NCBI GenBank assembly: GCA_031310005.1
Contig: CM062384.1
Location: 3,286,001-3,350,000 of the forward strand
DNA length: 64,000 bases
Direction: 5' to 3'
Source: Dactylellina haptotyla
Lineage: Eukaryota > Ascomycota > Orbiliomycetes > Orbiliales > Orbiliaceae
The stretch's first letter is position 1. Each line of letters opens with the position of its first letter. A program made the position numbers and the translations under genes. The notes beneath the pieces were generated by a model, which made no database searches, was not told where the DNA came from, and was given only the letters and a program-made list of their open reading frames with translations. This document shows positions 1 to 11,461 of the stretch, piece after piece.

Positions 1-2457
1 TTAATGTGCGTGCTTTTTCTCCTCTTATTGCAACTTTCTATTGCTGTCGCCGTCATGTGAGGTTTGGTTATGTTCCCCGAACGTACGTTCTGCCCAGTTT
101 TTTAGACGAAAGTTTGCGAATTCGCAGAAGTTGGTACGTCGGGATCCTCTGCCAAGTTTGTGCATGACGAAAGTTCAAGAAGCTGTCGAGGCGGAAAAAA
201 AGAAAATGGCGCTAGTGCTGTCAGTCGCATTAGCTCTGAGAAGAGGACGAAGGGAAGACACGAGGCATCTATCGCTATTTGGTACTACAGATATCACATT
301 TCCAGCCTAGAAGCCTCATATCATGACCTGTTCCCGGAAACGAGCGAAGGGAAGTGGTTGGCCGCCCAAAAAAAAGCGCCAGCGAGGAGGCCAGGTTTAT
401 CACAGATAGGCTTGAGGCTAATGACCTGAATCGAGTCGTTTTGGGTCAAACGCTCGAGAGAGACGGTCATCCCTGCATCCACACTTTGGCCCTAAAACTG
501 TTATGGAATATTTCCTTTTCCGTTCGGGGACGCTCCATTCTCCTTCTCCCCTCCCCTCATTTCTCAGCGATGCACGCTTCAATGATGAGGAGGAGCTAGG
601 CCGATACCTATCTGAGGACCCTGAGGTGGCAAACGGCGCCGGCCATCATGCTCAATTGGAGGGGCCCGCGAGAGCCGAATGTTTCTGCGCCGGGATTTGC
701 GGTTGCTTGCGCACACCTGAAAATCTGGAGTAGATGACAGGTGTTTGGGTGGTCATAACATTCATTGCGTTCGATAATAGTCCTAGACCAATATTGTTAT
801 TGCAATGCTGTTGCATGATGTTTCCATCTTTGGTGGCTGTTTCTCCTCTCCTTGGAGATTAGGTCGGTTAAGGCTAGCTTTCCATCGATCTGTGATATAT
901 ACCTGCGTCTCGACGCCCGTGTCGCTGCGGAAGCCATCTAAACCGTACCTGAACTATCGTATACGCCAAACGAGACGGCTCGTTCGAAGAAGGATCATCG
1001 TATTCTCATTACCCCTCCTCTAGCTATCCCCTCTTTTTTAAAATCATCTTTTAGTTTTTCTCGCTTGACTGCCTAGTGCCGACGGAGTTTTGATCGTTTG
1101 CGAAATTTCGCAAGCGACTCCCCTTTGTTCAGCTGTTTGGATCGTGTCTATGATCAGACTCGATCGAGTTGGCCTGGTTGGTGGAGTTAACCAATTTTAA
1201 GGATTCACGAAGAAAGAAGATGAAATTAACATTTTGAAAATAAATTCTTGCCCGTATTTAGGCTTCCAGTCGAATATCATATTATCCATCCTGCAAGCAC
1301 ATGCACAGGGGCGATTCAATCATTTGGGACCCTTTTGCAATAAATATCACAATCACATTTGGGAAATATCCAGACTGTATACAATCTCGCGTCTGCAAGG
1401 ACCACTCTGCGTGCTAACCACCCCTCAACCTCTACCCCTTCCACAAACAACACATTTCGCCCAGACTCGACAATCTAACGCAAGGGGAAACATCGCGCGA
1501 GATCGAAGCCACTCCCGGAGTTCGAGGCTTGCATCGGAAGACAGGGCCAGTCCTAATAAGCACGGAATTTTCCCTGAGGCAAAAAAGGAATTCTAGAGAG
1601 CACTATCGTCGAGAAAAAAGCTTCGGTGTTCTTTTTTTGGCAAATTAACCAAAGCACTCAATAGTGCATTGCATTGTGAGAGTTCTAGCACGTGTGCGTT
1701 TATCTCGAATTTAAGAGACGTACGCGGATTGCATTAAAGGAAACGGTGCCTGGTTTGGCAATACGAACTTGATGACGAGGAGTTTGGCATCTTATTTCGA
1801 TATATCTTCTTGTTTTGGACTCTTGGTCCTTCTTAGTCTTCCTGTTGAGGGTAAGATATAAGCGTCGGCGTCCCAACCCAAGACTTTTCGCGCCTTCCTG
1901 ATTCAACGGGATCGATCCGAATCAACCCTCGAAAACCGACGGCACAAGCGAAAGGATGTTACGGTAGGACTTCAGGCGACGGAATTATTCCCTGAACAAA
2001 AGCACCGATTCGTTGTTTGTTCTGGGATTGAGCTGCAGGTGAGGCTGATATTTTCACCCTTGTTTCTGGGTTTATAATGTTTCCATTGGCAGAGCTTATC
2101 GACGATGCTATCTCACATGTGGGAATTACATGGGACGGGTGTATTTTTACATCTGCCTTCCTGATGTTTATTACGCCACCGGTATACATGACTGGGTATT
2201 ATTTGTGTAACTTTACTGACCCGGTAAGGATTGATAGTTTGGAAACGGAGAACATCAACGAACACGGATCGATTTCGATATTTACTATCCTTTTTCGAAA
2301 CCGGACCTCACGATTTGATAGCGGTACCTATCTACTTGCACTTGCCGAGTACATTCTAGCGGGCGATTGCATCATTGCATCGCCGAATAGACGTACATAT
2401 CAGATCCTAGGTCTTGAAATATAAAAATATAAACTTTTTGTTCTTTTACCCGCAACA
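1..2457. other. Long gene-poor leader / promoter region
   Basis: No open frame here has convincing protein character. There are short frames of 60-120 codons in several phases (for example around 503-733 and 2077-2424), but they lack recognisable motifs, and many open only on a non-ATG codon. The last kilobase is probably promoter and 5' untranslated leader of the large gene that starts at 2458. The frame at 2077-2424 begins with ATG and could be an upstream ORF in that leader; nothing else supports it. Confidence 0.5.
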
Positions 2458-5400
2458 ATGCCGATATTCGCACGATCGAAATCGAGAGGGGAATACAGGG
2501 AGAAGGAGTTGACGTCGAGAAAATGGCTCTCAGGGATATCGCTGGGAAATTGGAATTTGGGGCTGAACTTCGAAGACGAGTATGATGACGGCGAGCTGCT
2601 TGTGAATCCTTCGAATGCTGTTATGATTGATCGTTCTGAGGCACCAATGACATGGAACCAGCAGGTCCTTCTCGCAAGGGCCAGGTTGAAGGAGGAAGAA
2701 AAGACGGAATCTGTTGGGGTATCGTTCCTACCCGCTGAGAAGCCAGACAGGCCCGAGCTAGAAGACGAGGAAAATACAGCAGACGACGAGTCGAAAGGAA
2801 CCGTCGACGACGATGTGAGACGGGCGGCAGCGGGTTCAATTGAAACGCAGAACAACGTTTCAGAACTAAACAAGCTAGCCCTTGCTGCGGTTGAGCACGA
2901 CGGGGAAGAAGCGAGTGGAGCCGAAGCCAACGGCAGTTGGAGTTCGCTCTTCGCCAAGTCACAACCACCAATGACTGCGAGGCCAGCAGCAGGAAAAACG
3001 GCAGAGAGCTGTCGGAAGGACTTGACGACGGAGGACGAAGAGGCCCAGAATGCAACCCTCCTCAACACCAACCGCGCAAATGCTCTGTCCAAAGCTGGCC
3101 GGTGCGTTGCGGGAGGAAAAGAAGGGTGGGAGCGAGAGGGTGGGAGCCAGGGGGCATTAGAGACCGGGATTGCGGCCAAGCCAGGCCAGGGTGAGTGTGA
3201 TGGAGGGTCGCCAGGGCCACCGATTGGGATGCCGCTAACAGACACCCCCACATGCCTGTCTTACAGCAGAGACAAGGACGAGGAGGAAGGAGGGAGAGGG
3301 AAGAAGCAAATGCCTCCCATGTCATTCCTGAATTCCCACACCACCACCTCGAGCGAGCACCAGAACAAGAATGGTGGTGATAATGCGACCCATGCCGTGG
3401 CCGCCGTTTTTTCTTCTTCCAGCATAACTGATAACGGTCGTTCGTTCTTGAGGCAGGGTACTTCAGGTACTTTGTCAGGTAGGAACAGCAGCCTGGGACC
3501 AGAGTTTGACGAAGATCCACTCTTGTCCAGTACTTCATCTCGCACTGGGTTGATGGACGTTTGCATGAATGATGCCCCTCTAGGAGTGTCAGCAAATAAT
3601 AAAAATCCCCGGGCACCCTCGCCTTTCCTTGACCATGTTTCTGGCGGTGTTCTTTTGGATTCAGACTTGAATTCGTCGTCGTCGTTGTCGTCGTCGGATC
3701 TTGTATCATTGTCTCCCTCGTCTTTATATCTGTCCGAGCCTGTGACGACCGCAACTATTATTACGACATCGACGAAGACCCCCATCACCACCATCACCAC
3801 TGCTGCCAGTACGAGGAACGACAATAACAATATTAATTACAGCAGTATCAGAAAGAAAAACAAGAAACCGTACTGTCAAATCCAGACTGATATCGGTGAC
3901 GCCTTCGGCACTAGCGTTAGCAACAACGAGCCTTCTCCGTCCCCTTCTTCGTCTTCTTTATCTTCTCCTGCAAGCCACAGTAATTACAAGAAGAAGACTG
4001 TTATTTCAAGAAACACAAATTCGAACACCCACAGTAATAGCAATAATAACACCCTGCTGAGCCCGAATAGTGTTTCCGGCAGCGGGATTACTCGATTGCA
4101 TTACGCTTCGTCTTATCAGCCGTTGGCGTTGTCTCCTTGCCAGGTGCCCGTTCTCGACCTCACCCGCAACACAAAGCCAACTCCCCTTCCTTCGCCCTCG
4201 TCTTCTTCCTCCCTTCACGACAACCTCCATCGAGACTTCAATTCTCTCTCTCCTTCTTCTTATTCCTCCTCTTCCTTTTCGTCGTATTCGCCCTCCTCCA
4301 CTCTCTGTTCCACTTCTGCGCCTAGCGTCGCTTTTTCTCCTCATCTGCGCAAAAAACCTCCGCTTCGATTGACTGTACTAACGACCAGTTCGGCTACGCC
4401 GCCTGCACCGATTTCCACCTCTCCGGTTCCTCACGGACCCAAGCACGCGGTTCCTCTACTGAGCAACTCAAACTCTGCATCACCGTCACCGTCCCAAGCG
4501 TCTTCGCCAATAGAAAATAGTGCCACGTTGGTGACGACCCTGCAGCCACAAATCCCAGTTCCTATCCCGAGGGACTACTATCGGCCGCAAACCCCACCGA
4601 CACTTGGTCTAGAGTCCGCCGCCGCTGAAACAGCGGTAAATGATAATAGTATAATAGTCCGGCCTGTCACTGCCTCATCGACTTCGACTTTATCTGCAGG
4701 GTCCTGCGCCAGCTTGAACACCTTTAATTTTTCCCCTTCCACACCAACTTCTCATTCCGGTCCCCTTTCTTCTTTTTCCGCATCTCCGTCGACAAAAAAA
4801 TCTCTTACGATGGCTGCTCGTTCCGCGGCGGCCCAAAAGTCGCTGATGCGCTCTGGCGCTCCCAGAGATCAATACACTCCGTTCGCTTATGTCCCACAAT
4901 CAAAACATACCAGTTATGCTCCCAACGCACAGCTTGATACCGCTCCCTCGTCGAGTAACTCTAGTGAAGAATTCCACGTTCAGCATGATATCCAAACTCT
5001 GCAAGCCGTGGCTCGTCAACGTGAACAAGCCGAACAGGTTGGCCGCGGTCGCTCAGATTCGCAGTCCCGTATGCAGGGCAGTTATGTCAGGGGCCATGGC
5101 AAGAATGGATCTGGGAGCAATGAGCTTCTAGAAAATGTTTTTGGCATTTATCCTGAGAAGAAGAGCATGGGCACTGGCGTTAGCGTTGCAGACGTCGTCG
5201 CTAGTAAACTTTTCAAATGGGGATCAAAGAAGGAAGCTCCCAGCACCATCCCAACACCAAGCCGGGAGTCAAAGCTTCCATCCCAGCGTTCACTGAGGCA
5301 CCCGAACACAACAGGATATGTCGGTGGCGTTCCTCAACAGGTCCTAAGCCCTCGTCCCTCGTCGGGCCCACACGATCAGGACTATCACCCGTCGCAAAGA

Positions 5401-6592
5401 GGTATGTCGTCAGATTTGTATCTCGCTTCGAATTTCTGTTACGTAAAACTCCGAAACTAACTAGGATGTGTGAACCCTTGCAGATGAGATGCTTCATTCC
5501 AGAGCCTCCAACCTTGACCAAGTCAAGTTGGATGAACTGATGGCCAGACAGAAGTTGCTTGAAGATCGTATCAACCAACTCAAGATGGAGAGAGATCACC
5601 TCATTGACATCAATGGTCAACCGCAGCCTCTCCCTCTGAAGGCGCACCATGAGGCTGCACTCCCACCTCACGCGACACATCATCAGTCTTATATGACGAG
5701 CATGCAGCCTCCGCCACTTCGTATCCCCTCCGGTTCTTCAGCACCACGATCTCCCGAAATGAGCCCAACTCATTCCATGTCTTCGGCCGTTCATGCTCGC
5801 CAGATGGCCGAGCCTTTGAATCTTCCCATCCAATTCCCTCTTCCTCCCTCCCAACCGCTTCCACAACTTCCTCTTCCTCCACTTGGATCTACTTCTCCTG
5901 CGCGTCCACGTAGTTCACGTGCCTTCCCGTCTTCAAAACATATCCAGCCATTAAGAACAACTCCAATGGCTATTCCATCCGCTATTCGACAGGATCCTTC
6001 TGCAACATCTGCTCACTATGTTTCTCGCCCCCTACCTCAGCCTCCTTCGGATGCCACACCACCTCCCGAGTACGAGCCCCCAGAGCTTTCGTACAGTGGA
6101 CACCGACAACAGTATCGTGATATGAAGATCAAACTCACTTCGCCTACCTCGGGCTCAATAATGACACATGATGTCATCCTCGAGGAGCCTATTCCACACC
6201 CCGATGATGAGAAGCACGGAGGTATGCCATCGCCCCGCGATGATGTTGATGCTGAAGACATTCTTGGGTGGTTTGAGACCCTCAAGTTTGCTTCTACTGG
6301 ACCAAGGGGTCGTGGACCAATGGCACCACTTCCACGCCCCGAAGCGGGTGAGAACAACGTCGCCCCCCTCGCTGTTTCTGATGAGAAGAAACGCCCTATC
6401 CGCCAACCTGAAGCACCAACTGTCGCATACTACGATGTCAAAGTTCCAATCACGACTACCTCACCTGGGCCAGAGCAAGTCTATGACATGAGATATAAGA
6501 AGGACTGGAACGCTGGAAGGAAGAAGAGAAGCGAGACTAGACTTCGCGATCATACTAGGGAGACCGAGAACATGCGTGTCGCTGCGGTCTAG
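2458..6592 (+). CDS. Large Ser/Thr-rich, mostly disordered protein with C-terminal coiled coil
   Basis: Two exons: 2458-5401 and 5484-6592, with an 82-bp intron (GTATGT donor, CTAACTAG branch region, CAG acceptor). Phase 1 is kept across the junction, giving 1350 residues to the first stop. The N-terminal 70 residues look ordered (SRKWLSGISLGNWNLGLNFE). Residues about 80-900 are low complexity, rich in Ser, Thr, Pro and Asn, with poly-Ser runs around 400-430 and 580-620. A charged heptad segment just after the intron (LMARQKLLEDRINQLKMERD) is probably a coiled coil, followed by a Pro-rich stretch. I do not recognise the family; a scaffold or regulatory role would be a guess. The frame carries on beyond the TAG at 6590-6592 (see next entry). 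Long antisense frames over 2400-3830 are by-products of the biased composition. Confidence 0.75.
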
Positions 6593-7051
6593 AAGACTGA
6601 AGGCGAGGCTTGCGCACAAAATTGCTCTTCTTGTATGACCAACGAGGCGGTGGAAGATGATCACGAAGATAATGGCCTAAGGAATAGGGATAGTGGTTAT
6701 GCGGAAGATAGTATCGCCGCCTCCATGAGAGCCCAGGATGAAAGTCTTGACGCCGAAACAAACTCAATAGACTCGGCTCCTTACTGGGACGATCCTAATT
6801 TCGATGCTTACTGCTATGGTAAACGAGACGGGCTACCTAAACGACATAATGAGCGCATCTCTTAGGAAGTGGATGACGATGCCGCATCACGGTACGAAAC
6901 AGAGCCAGAAGTCCGACCTTCAGACCAACATCAGAGACTCTTCTCACCATATCAACCGAGTCTTGGTCTTGAGCTTGAGGCCGATAGTTCAGGATCTTTC
7001 CTTTCTAACTTGCAGTGGATAAGTAAGAATGGCTATAGTTGCCATGAATAA
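6593..7051 (+). other. In-frame coding-like extension beyond two TAG stops
   Basis: The frame of the preceding gene continues for 90 codons after TAG 6590-6592, meets a second TAG at 6863-6865, then runs 61 more codons to TAA at 7049-7051. The residues look like real protein, not 3' UTR: acidic, with segments such as DSGYAEDSIAASMRAQDESL and APYWDDPNFDAYCYGKRDG, then DDDAASRYETEPEVRPSDQH. Both interruptions are UAG and there is no frame change. Options are stop read-through, A-to-I mRNA editing of UAG to UGG (known in fruiting bodies of some Pezizomycotina), loss of a former C terminus, or splicing. A 51-bp intron at 6819-6869 (GTAAAC donor, AAG acceptor) would remove the second TAG in frame; no comparable intron removes the first. 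Confidence 0.5.
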
Positions 7052-8186
7052 GATGTTAAAAGTGTTGTTAGCACTCCAAAGTTTCTTTTGTTTGTTTCAT
7101 TTTCCTTCGTCTCTTTCTTTTTTCACTTCCATTTCTAATTCCTCTATTCCTTTGATATGGAAACTTGCTTCTCATTAAGCTCACATCCTTTCTATTTCCT
7201 TATGTCAGTGCGATCACTTGAGCCTACTATTATTATCCTTCTGCCCTTTGATGTCTGGCGTTCAACAATTTCCTCCTTTTCCTTTGTCCACTTTTTAGCA
7301 TATGGGTACCTCTTTTCCTTTTTCAAATATTTGCGAGGGTATATGGTCTAAGGTGTTAACTGTTTCTTTGTTTCCATGTGTATGGCTTTCTACTTATTTT
7401 CCTAATTCGATTCACATAAAAGGATGTCTCTTGTTTTTAACGAGTTTCAACCTTTTGGGCAGTTGAATGCTGCTGTTTTTTTTCTTTGTATATTTCTTCC
7501 ACTGTATATATAAGCTTCGCAACGGAAAAATATCTACATTATTCAATTATAAAGCTTCTCACTGCCAAATGACGTGATGTATCTGTTCTAAGGTTGCAAC
7601 CGCCATTAGCAACCGCCTTCAAATTTTGGCCCAGTGATGGGCGACTTAGAGTGCGAAATTGGTCCAAAATTTACAGTAGTATTACTCTTTGGGATCTGTC
7701 TTCAATACTGCGCCATGATTTAGTGCGCGCCGAGTCACCAACCTAGGCTGAGGAGGGGGTTCCGTGGATCTAGTTCCGACACTCAAGTTACTGCGTTGGT
7801 TACATATCCTGGAATGTGGTACTTTTCGTGTTGTCTACCCTGAAGTTCAAATTTCGTCTATCCAGTCTAAAGAGATGAGCAAATTCGAATATTTGTCAAA
7901 AAGATGATACTGACTAGATTACAAACTTGAATAGAGATATGAGGACTAGAGTTCTAGACAGACGTAGGAGAAAGCGTAAGTGTTAATATTTAGGGCAATT
8001 GGTACTTCCAGGCATACGTGCTGCGATTTCTTCTCAAATATCCCTCAACACTGCTCACAAAAGTCAATTGAAACCTGTATTTCAAAGTTTAGACTGCTTC
8101 TAGGGCCTCCGCTCGAGATACAATCCTCTTAATAGTTAAAAGGGAGGTCCCTGATGCCGATTGAAGCAGCAAAAAGGAAATTCAAG
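7052..8186. other. Intergenic: T-rich 3' region and spacer
   Basis: The first 450 bases are strongly pyrimidine-rich on the + strand, as expected for a fungal 3' UTR and terminator region of the large gene. The remainder, up to the tRNA, shows no frame with protein character and no repeat I can recognise. Confidence 0.5.
8171..8175 (-). terminator. Pol III T-run terminator of tRNA-Asn
   Basis: A run of five A on the + strand (five T in the transcript sense) lies 11 bases beyond the 3' end of the tRNA. This is the expected RNA polymerase III termination signal. Confidence 0.7.
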
Positions 8187-8286
8187 CGGTGATAGTAAGG
8201 ATCGAACTTACAACCTTTCGGTTGCTCAGCCCGAATGAATCGAGCTCGTAACAGCCGAATGCGCTAACCAATTGCGCCATACCACC
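8187..8286 (-). tRNA. tRNA-Asn(GTT) with 26-nt intron
   Basis: Read on the minus strand, it folds as a complete cloverleaf. The acceptor stem is GGTGGTA/TATCACC with discriminator G, and the D arm is GCGC..GCGC. The anticodon stem is TTCGG/CCGAA, with loop C-T-GTT-A-(intron)-A, variable loop AGGTT, and T arm GTAAG-TTCGATC-CTTAC. The anticodon is at 8250-8252. The intron occupies 8223-8248, at the canonical place one base after the anticodon. Without it the tRNA is 74 nt. The D arm, anticodon arm and variable loop match the eukaryotic tRNA-Asn consensus closely. CCA is not encoded, as usual in eukaryotes. An open frame across this segment (8226-8510, minus) is spurious. Confidence 0.95.
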
Positions 8287-8725
8287 TGAATGGGAGATCG
8301 TCTTGGAGGATGTCGGTATATCAGGGTTTTGTGGGTTGAGGATTTTGTGGGCGAGCAAGGGTTGACGAAGAATAGCAGGGGTGGTGGTGACGGTATTGCC
8401 GAAACGGGGTTAGACGGGAAGATTGCTTGAAGATTCAAGTTTTTGAGTTGGATATATATGTGAGAGAGTAGATATGGACTATGATTTTTAGTTTTTAAAA
8501 TTGGGCCCAAAATTGTTTGTATTCCTTGTCATCTATGCTATGGTCTTGGAGGTTGTACTAGTTACAGCGATTGGAGACTCTTCTTTGACGATATCCAAGA
8601 CAAAGTGAAAAGCATGACGAGATGACAAGACAAGAAGTGTAATCTCAGTTTCATCAGAAGTGATGCAACATGCTCATAGCTATATCCTGATTTTGGTTGT
8701 AGAAATAGTAATGCTGGTTTGTGGT
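8287..8725. other. Intergenic spacer between tRNA-Asn and orphan gene
   Basis: About 440 bases holding the 5' flank of the tRNA gene and the 3' end of the gene at 8726-9454. No gene seen. Confidence 0.5.
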
Positions 8726-9454
8726 TCAGCGGATGGTTTGGAACAAAGCCCCCTTTCCGGTTAAAGTGCTAAAATCACCGGAAACACGTCGAATATACTT
8801 CTCCAATTCATCGTTCTGCTTCTCTTCCTCGTACTTTCGCTCCATCTCGGCCAATTGTTCTTCCGAAGCAATGAAAGTACCACAGTAGAGGCAGAACTCC
8901 TCCCAAGCCTTTTCGGTGTCTTCGCCCCAGATGTATCCGATCTGCTTCATACCTTCAAGTCTCAGACCAACAACAGTAAATTTATCATGCCAGATCTTGC
9001 CGTTATGTTCAGGCAGCTTCTGGTTGACGGGGACTTCGTAGGGCTTGTTGACCTCAGCGGTATGGGCGTCAATGATCTTGGTTGGTTTCGCCTTACCTCG
9101 CTTGGCGGCGAGTTCGAGAGCAGTGCGGAGCGGACCGTCCATGAAATATTCAAAATCCTTGCCCCCGCCGTATTCTCCACCGAAGTGGATCTCGAGGGGC
9201 TTACCGTTATCCTCGAGGAGGGTCAAGTAGAGAGGGTAATCATCGAGAAAGCCGATGATATGCTTGCCGATAAGAGTGGCTGGATCAACTGAGTTGGTCA
9301 GATGGCGGATATGATGTGGACGAGGCCTCAAGCAGGCCGGCTTGTCCTCATCTATTATCGGTCAGCGAAGAGGCCTCTTAGATCCGCTAAGAAGCAAATG
9401 AATAATCTACTTACCGACAGAAATATCCGGTTGGCGAATGAATCGTGAGGCCAT
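8726..9454 (-). CDS. Orphan protein, paralogue of the divergent neighbour
   Basis: Two exons on the minus strand: 9415-9454 (13 codons plus one base, from ATG at 9454) and 8726-9351. They are joined over a 63-bp intron with a GTAAGT donor and TAG acceptor, giving 221 residues beginning MASRFIRQPDISVDEDKPAC. The body has a DPATL segment, a Gly-rich stretch (HFGGEYGGGKDFEYF), and a signature VVGLRLEGMKQIGYIWGED near residue 140, then a charged helical tail. The gene at 10103-10867, transcribed away from it, has the same order: DPATL, then IGLQLEGMDEMGWIWAED. The two are clearly related. No signal peptide or membrane segment is seen. I do not recognise the family and give no function. Confidence 0.8.
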
Positions 9455-10102
9455 GGTGATTCCTTTGATTGAATGCTTGACTGAATGCTTGACTACTGCT
9501 TGTCTGCTTGATTGATATCGATTCCGGAGAATGACCAAATGGCTCGCAGGCCCTATTTAAATAATTACGACGAGGGCATCGCGAAGGGAATTCAATGAGG
9601 TCATATGATACGCTAGTTTCTGCGCCAGCGACTGCCATATTTTTACTTTCCTACGTTCTCAAGTATTGGCTTGAATGCTGTGGTAGCTCCGCATATTGAA
9701 GCCCCGGATTAGGGTTTTGCCGCTGTGGCTTCTCTCTTGTATATTTTGGCATGACATCGTTAGCAAAACTGGAGGCACGTTTCGCTGAAAATCTCGTCAT
9801 TAACGGTCTCCTATACCTCAGGCCGTTGGTGAGAACGCCTTTCCAGGATATTCGATTATTCGTTGCGGGAGCTCGAAGTTGTGGTTTCGTTACATTTAAT
9901 TTTGGTATCAGCTTTTGCACTGCCGTTGACGTTGAGCCTTTCTCTTACCACCAACGATATAATATTTGAACCAGTCGCCGTACAGGAGATTTCATCATGC
10001 AACTATCATTGCGACCAGCCTATCATTCGGGCTCGTTATAGCATTTGCACCACCGCCGTTATATACGTTATTTGAGTGTACGGAACAGCCCTATAAAAGA
10101 TC
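9455..10102. promoter_or_regulatory. Divergent intergenic promoter between paralogues
   Basis: 648 bases separate the two divergent related genes, so this is presumably a two-way promoter. A TATA-like TATTTAAAT lies at 9554-9562, about 100 bases upstream of the minus-strand ATG. CTATAAAAG lies at 10091-10099, only a few bases before the + strand ATG at 10103. If that is a true TATA box, transcription would begin after that ATG, and the Met codon at 10118 or a later one would be the start. Short frames in this spacer have no protein character. Confidence 0.45.
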
Positions 10103-10867
10103 ATGTCCACCGCTGCAATGGAGCCGCCGCGAAACTCCGAGAACGTCAAAACCATCGAATTCCCCTTCAAAGAGAAGCATCGGGACCCCGCTACCCTCGT
10201 TGATTTCTACATCCTATCAGCAACGAAAGAATACTCCTACCCTCTGATTCTCGGAGTCTGCGGAGGCCCTCGGCGTAGCCGTCGTCACCAACCGTTTCAG
10301 GTCGAAATCCACAGCGAATGCCTCGGAAGGTTCTTCACGATCGAAACCTGCGATCTGCTCAGGGAACAATTTCAAAGACTCACACCATCGAAGTCGTTAA
10401 AGATCATTGCGGCGGCATCAGGCTCGAAGCAGGTTATCTACGCGGCCCCATTGTGTCCGAAGAAACGCAGAATGCAAGGCACGAAACAAGCAGAGAAATA
10501 TTATCTCATCGGACTACAACTGGAAGGAATGGACGAGATGGGCTGGATATGGGCTGAAGATATGGAGCGGTCTTTCGAAGAAGGCAAATTGAAGGCGTCG
10601 GTTTATATGCCTACGGAGAGGGTGGAGATTGACCACCTACCGATTAGGAGGCAAGATCTAAGGGATTCAGATGGCTCAAGCATGGAATACTCTGAAAGTG
10701 AGATGGATTTGGATGTTAAGGATAACAGAAATAAAGTTAGTAAGGGCAGGAAGAAGAGTCGAGGACGTTCTTCCGGTTTGCAAGCTGACGAGGAGTCTGA
10801 GCTTAGTGAAGCCGAATCAATTGAAGAGATGGAGATTCTTCTAGATAGACCTATTTGTAAAAAGTGA
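10103..10867 (+). CDS. Orphan protein, paralogue of the divergent neighbour
   Basis: Single exon, 254 residues from ATG at 10103; an alternative ATG at codon 6 (10118) is possible because a TATA-like box sits just before the first one. It shares with the divergent gene at 8726-9454 the DPATL segment, a YPL strand and the signature IGLQLEGMDEMGWIWAED (about residues 140-157). It differs in a basic Arg-rich insert (GGPRRSRRHQPF) and in a long C-terminal charged tail with an acidic stretch (SESEMDLDVKD) followed by a Lys/Arg patch (SKGRKKSRGRS) that could act as a nuclear localisation signal. No known domain recognised. Confidence 0.75.
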   Translation: MSTAAMEPPRNSENVKTIEFPFKEKHRDPATLVDFYILSATKEYSYPLILGVCGGPRRSRRHQPFQVEIHSECLGRFFTIETCDLLREQFQRLTPSKSLKIIAAASGSKQVIYAAPLCPKKRRMQGTKQAEKYYLIGLQLEGMDEMGWIWAEDMERSFEEGKLKASVYMPTERVEIDHLPIRRQDLRDSDGSSMEYSESEMDLDVKDNRNKVSKGRKKSRGRSSGLQADEESELSEAESIEEMEILLDRPICKK

Positions 10868-11197
10868 TTATATCACATAAAAAATTCAAAATTGGAATCA
10901 TATACTGAACTACTGAGGGAAACTATACGTTAAGAATATGGTTCGTCTGTCTTTTTGGCTGTTCAAGAAGGAATAATAGCACGCATCGGTTGGCAATGAG
11001 GCTATATAAAAGGTCTCCCGACCCAGCTCTCTGCTTTATTGAAAACCGCAGAGCAAAATAGATATATTTGCTACACCAACAAGCAACCTCATTCGAACCA
11101 CAATCGTCACTTCTCATATCATTAAACAACTATCTGATTTCGGATTCTTCATACATAATCAGATTGCATAATACCGGTTTTCGGAAGAACAGAGCAG
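10868..11197 (+). promoter_or_regulatory. Spacer with TATA box upstream of F-box copy A
   Basis: 330 bases. TATATAAAAG at 11003-11012 is a good TATA box for the F-box fragment gene that starts at 11198, which would have a leader of about 150 bases. Nothing else seen. Confidence 0.5.
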
Positions 11198-11461
11198 ATG
11201 TCTGCTTCAACATCTTCGACAGTCTCCCTCCAAACTCTTCCCTGCGAGCTGCTAGAGAAGATAGCGTTCTGTCTCCCCCGTGCGAAGGATGTCATGGGCC
11301 TTGAAAAAACATCCTCGAAACTTTGGTCAAAACTCGGTGAGCCGAATCGGTATATGTGGTATAAGCTCATGTGGCGCCTCCCGATCCCCAATGAGACGTA
11401 TCGCAACTGGATCCATACAGAGGTATTCTGGCATCTTGCTGATGGTGTCCAAATACGGTAA
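11198..11461 (+). CDS. Truncated F-box protein (family copy A)
   Basis: An 87-residue frame from ATG at 11198. Residues about 11-55 form an F-box: LQTLPCELLEKIAFCLPRAK, then LGEPNRYMWYKLMW, closely like the other F-box copies in this window. It ends before the CxxC module. Coding-like sequence continues to 11692 in broken form: a short Ala/Asp-rich piece at 11458-11535 in another frame, then 11540-11692 in the original frame (ADSYLYGASKEEEECFRKIS). Joining 11198-11422 to 11540-11692 over a 117-bp intron (GTATTC donor, AAG acceptor) would give 125 residues but no zinc module either. This is either a degenerate copy or a short F-box-only protein. Confidence 0.6.
   Translation: MSASTSSTVSLQTLPCELLEKIAFCLPRAKDVMGLEKTSSKLWSKLGEPNRYMWYKLMWRLPIPNETYRNWIHTEVFWHLADGVQIR

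Noticed and set aside
2400-3830. Long minus-strand frames (283, 230 and 189 codons) opposite the Ser-rich gene
   Set aside because: Their residues mirror the biased codons of the + strand gene, they overlap each other, and none has a motif or sensible splice signals.
6586-6600. Peroxisomal-type stop read-through context at the first TAG
   Set aside because: The known efficient fungal context is UGA followed by CUA; here the stop is UAG followed by AAG, and no C-terminal peroxisomal tripeptide appears at the final TAA.
8226-8510. 94-codon minus-strand frame over the tRNA
   Set aside because: It reads through the tRNA-Asn gene, so its protein-like end is the tRNA sequence.
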